Below are positions 1 through 8,364 of a DNA stretch of 64,000 nucleotides, piece after piece. Each line of letters starts with the position of its first letter. Positions within the stretch are counted from its first letter, which is position 1. This stretch comes from Chryseobacterium gilvum (GTDB taxonomy: Bacteria; Bacteroidota; Bacteroidia; Flavobacteriales; Weeksellaceae). The notes under the pieces are model-generated. The model worked only from the letters and a program-made list of their open reading frames with translations. It was not told the origin of the DNA and ran no database searches. The stretch spans positions 62,001 to 126,000 of the forward strand of contig NZ_JAOTEN010000005.1 of assembly GCF_025628965.1 (NCBI RefSeq). The letters are read 5' to 3'. A program made the position numbers and the translations under genes.

Positions 1-2
1 CT

Positions 3-842
3 AATGATTTTCCCAAGTTCCTGAAATGGATGCCTGAAGCAAAGAAAAATATTGTTGCCGAATACAAAAGAAAAATCGCATCAGATCTCATCAGAGATGC
101 CGATGTAATTTTCTGCTTAGATTTTAATTCACCGTCCAGAATTGGTATTTTAGGAGATTGGTTAACCAGAGCCAAAGCAAAAAAGATTCTTATCGATCAT
201 CATCAGCAGCCGGAACCTTTTGATTTTGTATATTCGGATACCGTGATTCCTGCGACCTGTCAGATGATTTATCATTTCATTGAAGCAATGGGTGACGAAA
301 ATCTTGTTAATAAAGAAATTGCAGAATGTTTATACACAGGAATCATGACGGATACCGGTGGTTTCCGTTTTAGGTCTACCAGTGCGGCAACCCACAGGAT
401 TGTGGCTAATCTTATTGAAAAAGGTGCAGATCCTTCCATTATTACCTCTAATACATGGGATACAAATACGGTTTCCCGACTGCATTTATTAGCCCTGATT
501 TTAGGGAGAATTGAAGTGGTGAATGATGGGAAAGCAGCTATTTTGTATCTAACAAGAAAAGAACTGAAAGAATATGGCTTTCAGAAGGGGGATACTGAAG
601 GTTTTGTCAATTATGGACTGAGTATCATCGGAGTAAAAATGGCAGCATTTTTTATGGAAGATTTATATGAGGATTTTATCAAGATTTCTTTCAGAAGTAA
701 AGATGATGTAGATGTGAACCAGTTTTCAAGAAAATATTTTAACGGGGGAGGCCACATTAATGCAGCAGGAGGGAAATCAGACGAAACTTTAGAGGAAACT
801 ATTAGAACCTTTACACAGAGATTAGCAGAAGAAAATATGTAA
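3..842 (+). CDS. DHH-family phosphoesterase (NrnA-like oligoribonuclease/pAp phosphatase), 5' end outside window
   Basis: The protein would hydrolyse short oligoribonucleotides or pAp in the cytoplasm, as the DHH/DHHA1 family does. The reading frame is open to the left edge of the window (NDFPKFLKW precedes the first internal Met at base 30), so the true start is upstream. Visible motifs are the metal-binding IDHH about 55 residues after that Met, and the C-terminal DHHA1 signature GGGHINAAGG. The C-terminus is complete, and the gene ends 3 bases before the convergent patatin gene. The family is clear; whether the main substrate is nanoRNA or pAp cannot be read from the sequence. Confidence 0.9.
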   Translation, partial: NDFPKFLKWMPEAKKNIVAEYKRKIASDLIRDADVIFCLDFNSPSRIGILGDWLTRAKAKKILIDHHQQPEPFDFVYSDTVIPATCQMIYHFIEAMGDENLVNKEIAECLYTGIMTDTGGFRFRSTSAATHRIVANLIEKGADPSIITSNTWDTNTVSRLHLLALILGRIEVVNDGKAAILYLTRKELKEYGFQKGDTEGFVNYGLSIIGVKMAAFFMEDLYEDFIKISFRSKDDVDVNQFSRKYFNGGGHINAAGGKSDETLEETIRTFTQRLAEENM

Positions 843-845
843 TAT

Positions 846-1649
846 TTAAATCAGATACTCACTCTTTTTATATCCTTTGCTTTCAAGCTCAGTACAGGTA
901 TATTCATAGACTTCAGAAAACATTTCGTCGAAAAACTTTTTGTTGAATAAACTGAATTTCGTCATTTTCGGCGGATCTAAAAATATATCGCACGATTTTG
1001 CCTTAGAGTACACCGATTTTGCAATGGCTAAATGTAAAATACGGTCAAATTCCTTCATAATACTCATATTTTCTAACCCGTCATAACTGATGGAATTCAC
1101 ATGGGAACCGATCAGGAAGTCACATTTGTCGATAATAGGTTCTATCGGAAGATTGTCTAAAACCCCTCCGTCTACATACACTTTTTCACCAATTCTTACA
1201 GGAGGAAGCACAAACGGAACACTGGACGATGCCAAAAGCGGCCCGAAAAGTTCACCTTCTGAGAAAAAATCGACAATACCGTGCGTAAGATCTGTTGCAG
1301 CAATATAAATAGGAATTTTTAAAACTTTAAAATCATCTTCAGGAAAATGATCGTTCAGGAGTTTCAGGATAAATTTTGAGCTGAAAATCCCGTTTCTGGA
1401 TAATTTTAAATAAGAACGCGAGAAAAACGTGGTTTCTCTCACGATATCCATCATTTCATCCGGACTTTTCCCTAAGGAATAAAATGCAGCAATGATAGAG
1501 CCTGCGCTGGTTCCGGAAATAATTTGAGGCTTCAGGCTGTATTCTTCCAGAGCTTTTAAAACGGCAATATGGGCAATTCCGCGCATTCCGCCGCCGGAAA
1601 GGGTAAGCCCAATAACCGGTTTTTTCTTTTTAGATGAAAAAAATCCCAT
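846..1649 (-). CDS. Patatin-like phospholipase family protein
   Basis: A 267-residue serine acyl hydrolase of the patatin (RssA-like) family, expected to cleave acyl esters of lipids with a Ser-Asp dyad. The oxyanion loop GGGMRG lies at residues 19-24, the nucleophile elbow GTSAG at 46-50 (Ser48) and the catalytic Asp in DGG at 160-162. There is no signal peptide, so it is probably cytoplasmic. It is the last gene of a minus-strand group with the alpha/beta hydrolase (12-base gap) and a lipoprotein, which suggests a shared role in lipid or ester turnover. The physiological substrate is unknown. Confidence 0.9.
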   Translation of the reverse strand: MGFFSSKKKKPVIGLTLSGGGMRGIAHIAVLKALEEYSLKPQIISGTSAGSIIAAFYSLGKSPDEMMDIVRETTFFSRSYLKLSRNGIFSSKFILKLLNDHFPEDDFKVLKIPIYIAATDLTHGIVDFFSEGELFGPLLASSSVPFVLPPVRIGEKVYVDGGVLDNLPIEPIIDKCDFLIGSHVNSISYDGLENMSIMKEFDRILHLAIAKSVYSKAKSCDIFLDPPKMTKFSLFNKKFFDEMFSEVYEYTCTELESKGYKKSEYLI

Positions 1650-1661
1650 GATAAAATAAAA

Positions 1662-2444
1662 CTAGAGGATGAGATTTTTGGGCATATTATGAAGCAGTTC
1701 TGTATTGATGATTTCCGCACAGATACGCGGTTTTTCCCAGTGCCCATTATGTCCGCAATCCAAAATATAAGATTTGATATTTGTCTTGTCGGGAAGATGT
1801 TTAATGGTATTTTCTGTTTTTACGGCATTATCATGTTTACCGGCTAAAACCAATATTTTAGCATTCAGGTTTTCCAGGACGTTTTTTTTATCAGTTCTGG
1901 CAACCATTCCTTTTACACAGGCTAAAGCACCTAGATTATTGGTAGAAAGTGCGATCTCAAGCGCGGTTTCAATTTTACCTTCCAGAATATCTCTTTCGTT
2001 GGGATTGAAAAGATTGGGAATTCCGGCTCTTGCATAATTTGAGTAGGCTTCTTTGATAATTCTGTAGCTTTTGATGCGTTGTTGTTTTTTCTCTTCATCA
2101 TCTGCTAAAAAGGTTGAAAAAAATAAAGTAAGGCTTTTCAGCGATTCTGGAAATTTCTCGGCAAAAGCCAAAGAGACATATCCTCCCATAGAATGCCCTA
2201 AAAGATGAAATTGACCTACCTTCTCATGATCCAAAACTTTTTTTACTTCATCTGCCATCAATTCCATAGTATGAATTTCTGCCAGAATATCAGATTTTCC
2301 GTGACCGGGCAAATCTATTTTTATTAATGTAAAATCCTTAGAAAGACAAGATTCAAGATCATTCCATATGGCAATATTCTCCATAAAACCATGAAGAAGA
2401 ACCAAATTTTGTTTTCCGTTTCCCTTTTTTTCGAAATTGAGCAT
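1662..2444 (-). CDS. Alpha/beta hydrolase
   Basis: A 260-residue alpha/beta hydrolase fold enzyme. The oxyanion HG dipeptide sits in LLHGF at 16-20, the nucleophile elbow GHSMGG at 83-88 (Ser85), a likely acid in the LVLAGKHD strand, and the catalytic His in the C-terminal GHNGHWEKP. No export signal is visible. It lies between the lipoprotein gene (8-base gap) and the patatin gene (12-base gap) on the same strand, so all three are probably co-transcribed. Such proteins include esterases and C-C hydrolases; nothing here decides the substrate. Confidence 0.9.
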   Translation of the reverse strand: MLNFEKKGNGKQNLVLLHGFMENIAIWNDLESCLSKDFTLIKIDLPGHGKSDILAEIHTMELMADEVKKVLDHEKVGQFHLLGHSMGGYVSLAFAEKFPESLKSLTLFFSTFLADDEEKKQQRIKSYRIIKEAYSNYARAGIPNLFNPNERDILEGKIETALEIALSTNNLGALACVKGMVARTDKKNVLENLNAKILVLAGKHDNAVKTENTIKHLPDKTNIKSYILDCGHNGHWEKPRICAEIINTELLHNMPKNLIL

Positions 2445-2452
2445 AATGATAT

Positions 2453-2965
2453 TTAAAAATGAATGTCAATATAATCTACAAAACCCGAACCATTTACCAT
2501 ATCCTGAAGTCTGTATGTTTTTCCGCCGTCTTTAGACATAAACGTTTTAGTGCCTTTTCTCGTGTAGGGTTTTCCGTGGTCATTTTCAGAAATATGTTGG
2601 GTGATATTTCCGGTAAAATTCATATGCTTTTCAGAAACAACGGCCATAAAGCCTTTAATCATAACAGAATTCCCGCCAGATTTAATATCTCCGGAAACAT
2701 CGTAATGATCAGCTTCTCCATCAATTTTTTTGAAACTGACAGAGCCTTGCCTATCGATTAAATTATGGGTAAACTGATGACTTCCGCTAAAATCTCTGAA
2801 ATGGTTTTTTGATCTGATGCTGTCATTTATTGCTGTTCTTACAGCATTAATAGAATCAATAATTTTGATGCTGTCGATGTTGTTTACTTTGCTTTGCCCA
2901 TCTTTTTTTGAGCAGGAAAAAGATAAGCATCCGATAAGAAAGAGAAGGGTGCTATTTTTCATCAA
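2453..2965 (-). CDS. Lipoprotein of unknown function
   Basis: A 170-residue protein I do not recognise. The N-terminus is a lipoprotein signal: a hydrophobic stretch ending in the lipobox LSFSC near residue 18, followed by charged residues. It starts with two Met codons in tandem, and either could be used. The rest is polar and looks beta-rich. A TAnnTTTG element (2982-2989, minus strand) lies 16 bases upstream. It heads the group with the alpha/beta hydrolase and patatin genes. Confidence 0.75.
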   Translation of the reverse strand: MMKNSTLLFLIGCLSFSCSKKDGQSKVNNIDSIKIIDSINAVRTAINDSIRSKNHFRDFSGSHQFTHNLIDRQGSVSFKKIDGEADHYDVSGDIKSGGNSVMIKGFMAVVSEKHMNFTGNITQHISENDHGKPYTRKGTKTFMSKDGGKTYRLQDMVNGSGFVDYIDIHF

Positions 2966-2981
2966 TGATTTAAATGATTCC

Positions 2982-2989
2982 CAAAATTA
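2982..2989 (-). promoter_or_regulatory. -7 promoter element (TAATTTTG) for the lipoprotein-hydrolase-patatin group
   Basis: An exact match to the Bacteroidetes -7 consensus TAnnTTTG on the minus strand, 16 bases before the lipoprotein ATG and just downstream of the exbD terminator. Confidence 0.5.
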
Positions 2990-2996
2990 AATAAAA

Positions 2997-3019
2997 AAGA
3001 GCATTTAAAAAATGCTCTT
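2997..3019 (-). terminator. Terminator of the lone exbD gene
   Basis: An 8-bp stem (AAGAGCAT/ATGCTCTT) with a 7-base loop, followed on the minus strand by a T-rich run, 6 bases after the exbD stop codon. Confidence 0.7.
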
Positions 3020-3024
3020 CCGAT

Positions 3025-3537
3025 TTATTTCGTCATGTTTTCATACACCTTCGTTTCCCATGGTTTGATATCTGTAACGCCGTACCTTTCTTTTTTGGCA
3101 ATCGCAATATTATCGAGTATGTCTACAAAATTTTTGTAGTTGGCCTCATCAGTAGGCTTCACAATAACAGTGAAAATTTCTTTTTTTGGAGCCTTGCTGT
3201 AGGCTTCAGAAATGATCTGTGACACTTTTACCCCGCTGAAATCTGTTTCTTTTAGATTATTTACATTCAGGTCTTTTTCATTGCTTTGATGATAAAAAAT
3301 TCTGTTGTCTTTCCCTAGAATAAATGTGATCTGATTTTTCTGGTCCATTACAATTCCTGTAGTTGGTCCTTTTGCGGGCAAGCCCAGATCCATTACATTG
3401 GGTTTTGTAAAATTGGTGGTGAACATAAAAAAGGTGATTAATAAAAATCCCAGGTCCACCATAGGCGTCATGTCTACTCTGATGGGTTTTTTCTTTTGTC
3501 GCCCGATCTGTTTCTCTTGTACTGCTATTTCCGCCAT
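3025..3537 (-). CDS. ExbD/TolR-type proton channel subunit, without an adjacent ExbB
   Basis: A 170-residue inner-membrane protein of the ExbD/TolR family, which with ExbB uses the proton gradient to drive TonB. One N-terminal transmembrane helix follows the conserved RVDMTPMVDLGF, including the essential membrane Asp; a periplasmic domain follows. It closely resembles the second exbD of the Ton cluster (18816-19385): both share VDMTPMVDLGFLLITFFMFT, the KPNVMDLGLPAK stretch and a C-terminal KNFVDILD...YGVTD.KPWE block. No exbB or tonB lies beside it, so it is probably a duplicate that works with a distant partner. It has its own terminator. Confidence 0.9.
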   Translation of the reverse strand: MAEIAVQEKQIGRQKKKPIRVDMTPMVDLGFLLITFFMFTTNFTKPNVMDLGLPAKGPTTGIVMDQKNQITFILGKDNRIFYHQSNEKDLNVNNLKETDFSGVKVSQIISEAYSKAPKKEIFTVIVKPTDEANYKNFVDILDNIAIAKKERYGVTDIKPWETKVYENMTK

Positions 3538-3687
3538 TTTGGTATTTTTTAATGTGAAACAAATTCTAATAAACTTTAAAATATTGATCTGTATTTGTTA
3601 AAATCAATGCAAAGTTTATACCTAAAATATGAAAATGGTTGTGATTTTATATTTAAATTAAAATGTACTGCATTGTATTAAATAAAA

Positions 3688-3710
3688 ACTCACACCTTTC
3701 GATGTGAGTT
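3688..3710 (-). terminator. Terminator of the tilS-dsbD operon
   Basis: The inverted repeat AACTCACA/TGTGAGTT with a 7-base loop, followed on the minus strand by TTTTATT, about 20 bases past the dsbD stop. The rest of 3538-3730 is AT-rich and shows no gene. Confidence 0.7.
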
Positions 3711-3730
3711 TGTACGATTAGATTAAATAA

Positions 3731-5797
3731 TTATTTGTTTTTCTTATAAAAATTGACCCCGCATTCCAGGAATTTTTTAAATTTTTCTTTTTCCATATAT
3801 CCGGAAACAGGTGTATTGATAACCTTTCCATCCGGAGTGATCAGTACATAATGCGGTTGGGAATTGTTGTTAAAATTTACGGTTTGAAATAAACTCCAGC
3901 GGTCACCGATTGTGTTTACTTTTTTCACTTGTCCGTCGCCAAGATCAATTTTAGTTTTCTGATCTTCAGGAAGTTCTTCTTTATCATCTACATACAGAGA
4001 CGCCAACACAACATCATTCTGAAGAATAGGTAAAATATCGGGTTCGCTCCAGACAAATTCTTCCATTTTTCTGCAGTTCTCACAACCGTAACCTGTAAAG
4101 TCAATTAAAACAGGCTTATTTTCTTTTTTAGCTAATTCAATGGCTGTAAAAAAGTCATGTTCAGGATGCATTCCCAAAATACCATCCTTTTCATCATGAA
4201 AGTAGCTTACATTTAATGGAGGTAAAATTCCGCTTAGCAATTGCAGTTTCGGGCGCTCTGCAGGAATAAATCCCTGAATTAAATAGATTACAAAACCAAT
4301 TCCTAAAACCCCGAGTATTTTTCTTCCAATAGATAGTTTTGGTTTTTTATCATCATGCGGAAATTTGATCAATCCGAATAAATATAAGGCTAAACCTATA
4401 GCGACCACAATCCATATGGCGATAAACAGTTCTCTTTTTATTAAAAATGTTTTAGACACTAAATCTGCCTTTGATAAGAATTTTAAAGCCAGGGCCAATT
4501 CTACAAAACCCAAAACCACTTTCACGGTATTCATCCAGCCACCGGATTTTGGAAGACTTTGCAAAGCCTGAGGAAATAATGCCAATAACCCGAAAACAAT
4601 CGCCCAAGCCAGACCAAATCCTGCCAAAGCAAACGTAAGCAACATCGGAACGTTGGCAGATCCTGTTACGGCGCTTCCTAATAAACTGCCCAAAATAGGA
4701 CCTGTACAGGAAAAAGAAACGATGACAAGAGTTAAAGCCATGAAGAAAATACCGATCATTCCGCCTGCTTCTTCCGCTTTTGAAGATTTATTGGCAATAG
4801 AGCTTGGTAAAGTAATATCGTAATATCCGAAGAAACTTCCTGCGAAGAAAATAAAGATAATGAAGAAGACGATATTCAGCCATACACTGGTAGAAATCTG
4901 GTTGAAAATATTTCCCGCAATTCCGTCAACAATATGAAAAGGCACGCTTAATAAAACAAAAATCAACAGGATGAAAAAACCATACATCAAGGCATCTCTT
5001 TTTCCTTTTGCTTTATTTTTGTTTCCTTTGGTAAAGAAAGACACGGTTAAAGGAATCATTGGGAACACACAAGGTGTGAGCAAAGCAATCAATCCGCCAA
5101 GAAATCCTAATAACAGATACGTCCAGTAATTTTCACTGATTTTTGAAGAGCCTGTTCCACAATCGGTCAAAGGATTCTGAATATCAATCGATTTTATTTT
5201 TAATTCTTTGGGGTCTAATTTTGAAGTTTCTGTAATGGTAATTTTTGAATTTGCAGGCGCAACTACTGTGATTTCTGAAGTTTTAATAGAATCTTTTCCT
5301 TTTACCGCGGTTTCAGCAGTTAATTCAGGAGTTACTCCTTTTGGGGTAATCTTTTGGTTAAATTCTAAAGTATTCGGAGCGAGACAGACTCTGTCATCAC
5401 AGGTTTGATAGGTGATTTCGGCAATCACATCTCCGGGTTTTGTGCCGTCTTTTAATCTGAATTTCTGTTTAAAACCTGCAGCATTAGAATAATAGATGAT
5501 GGTTCCGCCGAAAGCCTCAGAAAATTCTTCATGTTTTTTTCCTATTTCCTGAAATTTTCCGATCAGTTCTATGTTTTTTCCGGATACTTTATATTCTGTA
5601 GGGATTCCTGTATCTTCCGGGATATCTCTTGAGTAAATATGCCATCCGCTTTCTAAAGTCGCATTCAGAACGGCTTCGTACTGATTGTTTCCTAAATCAT
5701 TAACAGCAAATTTGAATTTTACGGGATTTTTAATTTGAGCGTTAATTCCTGTACATAAAAATAAAAGAATCAGTAAAAACCAGTTTTTAAATTTCAT
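3731..5797 (-). CDS. DsbD-type protein-disulfide reductase (thiol:disulfide interchange)
   Basis: A polytopic membrane protein that carries electrons from cytoplasmic thioredoxin to periplasmic disulfides. It has a signal peptide ending GINAQ, an N-terminal DsbD-alpha domain with the Cys pair in YQTCDDRVCLAP, a roughly eight-helix CcdA-like core with Cys in TPCVFPMIP and SFSCTGPI, and a C-terminal thioredoxin domain with the CENC active site. I chose the Met at 5797 (MKFKNW); 5809 is a close alternative. The open frame reaches back to 5851 but that part lies deep inside tilS. The start overlaps the tilS 3' end by 11 bases, so the two genes are translationally coupled. Confidence 0.9.
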   Translation of the reverse strand: MKFKNWFLLILLFLCTGINAQIKNPVKFKFAVNDLGNNQYEAVLNATLESGWHIYSRDIPEDTGIPTEYKVSGKNIELIGKFQEIGKKHEEFSEAFGGTIIYYSNAAGFKQKFRLKDGTKPGDVIAEITYQTCDDRVCLAPNTLEFNQKITPKGVTPELTAETAVKGKDSIKTSEITVVAPANSKITITETSKLDPKELKIKSIDIQNPLTDCGTGSSKISENYWTYLLLGFLGGLIALLTPCVFPMIPLTVSFFTKGNKNKAKGKRDALMYGFFILLIFVLLSVPFHIVDGIAGNIFNQISTSVWLNIVFFIIFIFFAGSFFGYYDITLPSSIANKSSKAEEAGGMIGIFFMALTLVIVSFSCTGPILGSLLGSAVTGSANVPMLLTFALAGFGLAWAIVFGLLALFPQALQSLPKSGGWMNTVKVVLGFVELALALKFLSKADLVSKTFLIKRELFIAIWIVVAIGLALYLFGLIKFPHDDKKPKLSIGRKILGVLGIGFVIYLIQGFIPAERPKLQLLSGILPPLNVSYFHDEKDGILGMHPEHDFFTAIELAKKENKPVLIDFTGYGCENCRKMEEFVWSEPDILPILQNDVVLASLYVDDKEELPEDQKTKIDLGDGQVKKVNTIGDRWSLFQTVNFNNNSQPHYVLITPDGKVINTPVSGYMEKEKFKKFLECGVNFYKKNK

Positions 5798-7112
5798 TTT
5801 TCTTTTCATTAAAAATTTTGAGAACGTACTTTGTTTTCTCATCTTTTGCATATCTCTTGTCTTGTCTGAATGGAAGAATACCTAAAACAATGTCGTTTCC
5901 GTCACTCAGAAGCCATATTTTTTGCTTCGCTAAAATAGACAATTTTTCGTCCTTAAAAAACTTGGATACCTTCTTTTTCCCCGAAAAACCTAATGGATAA
6001 AAGAAATCACCTTCCTTTTTTCTTCGCAGTTTCAATGGGAACACCATCTTCTCTGCATCAAACTCCCAATCTATATTCTTATGGATTTTTTCAATGCCTG
6101 TAATTCTATTTTCGAGATTAATGGTAATTTGGTTTTGGGAGAAGTCAAATTTTTCAGCCAGAATAATTTCATTTTGATCCTGTTTTTGCTCTTTTCTGAT
6201 GAAAATCAGTTCGTTTCTGTTGATGATTACCTGAAAATCCTTTGAAAAAAAAGAACTTCCGGTTTCAGCAGTAAAGATTTTTCGAATTTCTTCTTCCTTT
6301 TCAAAACCATATTTTTTAAGAATCTCATATTTTACAAAACGACTTTCTTTATTAAGTTTTTCTTTATCTAAAACAATATTTTCATTATTTACAATCAAAA
6401 TTCTGGCTTCAATTTTCTCAATCTGTTCCTGAACAAAATTTTTGGTCTGATCTAAAATGGATATGCTTTTTTTAAAGTTATCAAGAAAATGATCATTGGT
6501 TTCCAATAATTTCGGAACAATTTCATTCCTGATTTCATTCCTTAAATAATCATTTTTTTTATTGGAAAGATCTTCACGGTATTCAATTTTATTTTCTTTT
6601 GCAAAAACATAAATCTCTTCTTTTGAAAACGGTAAAAGAGGTCGGAGAATATTATTATCATTGGATGGGATTCCGCTTAAACCATTAATTCCGGATGCTT
6701 TGGAGAGATTAATGATAAAAGTCTCCAACTGATCATTCAGATGATGCGCGGTTACCAGAAAGTTAAGATTTTCTTTTTCCTGAATATTCCTGAAAAAACG
6801 GTACCGAATCGTTCTCGCCCAAAGCTGAACAGAATTTTCCGGCTGGTCGTCTTTTTCGGAAACTTCATACAGATGAAGTAGAATTTTATTTTTCACACAG
6901 AAATTTTCCACGGTTTGCTGGTCCAGATCAGAATCTTTGCCACGCAGTTTATAATTAACATGGGCAATCTGAAAATGAAGTCCTATATCCTGAAAAATGA
7001 ACGCCAAAACCATAGAATCTGCTCCTCCGCTTACCGCTAAAAGATAAGTTTGGTTTTCAGGAAAATGAGTGAGATTTTCGAGTTGTTTTCTGACTTTTGA
7101 TATTTCCAGCAT
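5787..7112 (-). CDS. tilS: tRNA(Ile)-lysidine synthetase TilS
   Basis: TilS converts the wobble C34 of tRNA-Ile(CAU) to lysidine, so that AUA is read as Ile; it is essential. The N-type ATP pyrophosphatase loop is visible as AVSGGADSMVLA near residue 30, with LVTAHHLNDQLET and GLSGIP further on and a C-terminal TilS domain rich in basic residues (LKLRRKKEGDFFYPLGF.GKKKVSKFF). The open frame extends to 7148, but a TATCTTTG promoter element at 7135-7142 sits inside that extension, so the start is the Met at 7112. It is transcribed with dsbD downstream. Confidence 0.93.
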   Translation of the reverse strand: MLEISKVRKQLENLTHFPENQTYLLAVSGGADSMVLAFIFQDIGLHFQIAHVNYKLRGKDSDLDQQTVENFCVKNKILLHLYEVSEKDDQPENSVQLWARTIRYRFFRNIQEKENLNFLVTAHHLNDQLETFIINLSKASGINGLSGIPSNDNNILRPLLPFSKEEIYVFAKENKIEYREDLSNKKNDYLRNEIRNEIVPKLLETNDHFLDNFKKSISILDQTKNFVQEQIEKIEARILIVNNENIVLDKEKLNKESRFVKYEILKKYGFEKEEEIRKIFTAETGSSFFSKDFQVIINRNELIFIRKEQKQDQNEIILAEKFDFSQNQITINLENRITGIEKIHKNIDWEFDAEKMVFPLKLRRKKEGDFFYPLGFSGKKKVSKFFKDEKLSILAKQKIWLLSDGNDIVLGILPFRQDKRYAKDEKTKYVLKIFNEKKNEI

Positions 7113-7134
7113 AGTGCCCAGAATTTCTTTTGCG

Positions 7135-7142
7135 CAAAGATA
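7135..7142 (-). promoter_or_regulatory. -7 promoter element (TATCTTTG) for tilS-dsbD
   Basis: An exact TAnnTTTG match on the minus strand, 22 bases before the chosen tilS start; it rules out the longer tilS reading frame. Confidence 0.6.
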
Positions 7143-7168
7143 AACCATAAAATTAAAATGAATTTTCC

Positions 7169-7176
7169 TAAATTTG
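7169..7176 (+). promoter_or_regulatory. -7 promoter element (TAAATTTG) for the OmpA-family gene
   Basis: An exact TAnnTTTG match 22 bases upstream of the ATG, in the divergent gap shared with tilS. No clear -33 TTG is seen. Confidence 0.5.
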
Positions 7177-7198
7177 ACTAGTCTAAAAAAGATTATGT

Positions 7199-8032
7199 AT
7201 GAAGATTATTAAAATTTTAGCAGTTTCTGCAATGGTGTTGGGAATGACATCTTGTGTAAGTAAAAAACAGTATGACGCTTTAAGCGGTAATTACAAACAG
7301 TGTATCGAAAATATCGGCGAAAGACAGAGAGAAATTCAGGATCTGAAGTCTCAGAATTCCAGTTTAGCCGGAGAAAATAATTTATTGAAAAGCCAGCATG
7401 ATGCTTTAAAATCATCTTTAGACGCGTGTCTTGCCAACACCGGTAAAAGTTCTGCAAATATTGATAAACTGGTAGGAGAGATCAATTCTTCAAATATGTA
7501 TATTAAGCAGCTGATTTCTTCTAATGCAAAAAATGACAGCTTAAATCTTGCCTTGTCAAACAAGCTGAAAAGATCTTTAGACAATGTGACGGATGACGAT
7601 GTTCAGGTAAAAGTATTGAAAGGTGTTGTCATGATTTCATTATCAGATAAATTATTATACAAAACGGGAGATTATAATGTATTACCGGCTGCTCAGGAAG
7701 TTCTTGGGAAAGTTGCAAAAGTGATTAACGATTATGATAAATATTCGGTATTGATCGAAGGAAATACCGATAATGCTCCGTTAAGCTCTCCCAATTTGCC
7801 TAGAGATAACTGGGATCTTTCTGCATTGAGGGGTACTGCAATTGCAAAAGTATTACAGAGCCAGTTTGGGGTAGATCCTGCGAGAATTACAGCAGGAGGC
7901 CGTTCTGAGTACAATCCTAAAGCAACCAATATGAGCGTTTCCGGAAGAGCAGAAAACAGAAGAACTGAAATTATCATTATGCCTAAGCTGGATGAATTTA
8001 TGAAACTGATGGACATCACTCCTAAAAAGTAA
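7199..8032 (+). CDS. OmpA-family peptidoglycan-binding lipoprotein
   Basis: A 277-residue outer-membrane lipoprotein expected to tether the membrane to peptidoglycan. The lipobox is GMTSC (Cys19). A coiled-coil-like segment rich in Gln, Lys and Ser follows (about 25-130). The C-terminal OmpA domain (about 140-265) includes VLIEGNTDNAPL, NWDLSALRGTAIAKVLQ and an ITAGGRSEYNP.A......R..NRRTEIII block, which carry the usual Asp and Arg for diaminopimelate binding. It is monocistronic, with a strong terminator downstream. There is no beta-barrel, so it resembles Pal/MotB-like members rather than OmpA itself. Confidence 0.9.
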   Translation: MKIIKILAVSAMVLGMTSCVSKKQYDALSGNYKQCIENIGERQREIQDLKSQNSSLAGENNLLKSQHDALKSSLDACLANTGKSSANIDKLVGEINSSNMYIKQLISSNAKNDSLNLALSNKLKRSLDNVTDDDVQVKVLKGVVMISLSDKLLYKTGDYNVLPAAQEVLGKVAKVINDYDKYSVLIEGNTDNAPLSSPNLPRDNWDLSALRGTAIAKVLQSQFGVDPARITAGGRSEYNPKATNMSVSGRAENRRTEIIIMPKLDEFMKLMDITPKK

Positions 8033-8051
8033 ATAAAATAATTCTAATAAG

Positions 8052-8082
8052 AAAGTCCTGATCAATTGATCGGGACTTTTTT
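8052..8082 (+). terminator. Strong, probably bidirectional terminator after the OmpA-family gene
   Basis: A 12-bp stem (one T:G pair, loop AATT) between AAAGTCCTGATC and GATCGGGACTTT, followed by T's. The A-rich left side means it could also end the small minus-strand frame at 8086-8211. Confidence 0.85.
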
Positions 8083-8085
8083 AAT

Positions 8086-8211
8086 TCAGACTACATCTTC
8101 TCTTCTGAGAATAAGGATAATCTGATGTAAAAGAGACGTTCGTTTTTTCTTGAACTGTTTGTTTTTGATTGAAGAAACGATCTGTTGGTTAAATTTTTCT
8201 GTTTTCTTCAT
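8086..8211 (-). CDS. Candidate 41-residue basic small protein
   Basis: An unrecognised short frame starting MKKTEKFNQQIVSS and ending LRREDVV, with 9 Lys and 3 Arg, stopping 4 bases before the terminator. Its composition (Lys-rich N-terminal half, then an Ile/Leu-rich amphipathic stretch) looks protein-like. Just upstream on the same strand is a second tiny frame (8324 to 8232, 30 codons, MAFKMKFSI...RNFV), ending 20 bases before this ATG. No clean TAnnTTTG is seen upstream. It may be a real small gene, a pair, or the decayed remains of one longer gene. Confidence 0.35.
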   Translation of the reverse strand: MKKTEKFNQQIVSSIKNKQFKKKRTSLLHQIILILRREDVV

Positions 8212-8338
8212 GTCATATACTTTTTGTTTTCTTATACAAAATTCCTGATAATTCTTGAGCCGGCAATCAGCACTTCTACGATTTTGGCGTGCGTACTTAT
8301 ACTGAATTTCATTTTAAATGCCATAGATTTTTTTTCTT

Positions 8339-8346
8339 TACATTTG
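8339..8346 (+). promoter_or_regulatory. -7 promoter element (TACATTTG) for the O-methyltransferase
   Basis: An exact TAnnTTTG match 18 bases before the ATG at 8365. It lies inside a spurious N-terminal extension of that frame, which argues against the longer start. Confidence 0.6.
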
Positions 8347-8364
8347 AAAAATATTACAATCATC

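Noticed and set aside
8185..8364. A 60-residue hydrophobic N-terminal extension of the O-methyltransferase
   Set aside because: It contains the TACATTTG promoter element, does not resemble the family, and the conserved protein begins at 8365.
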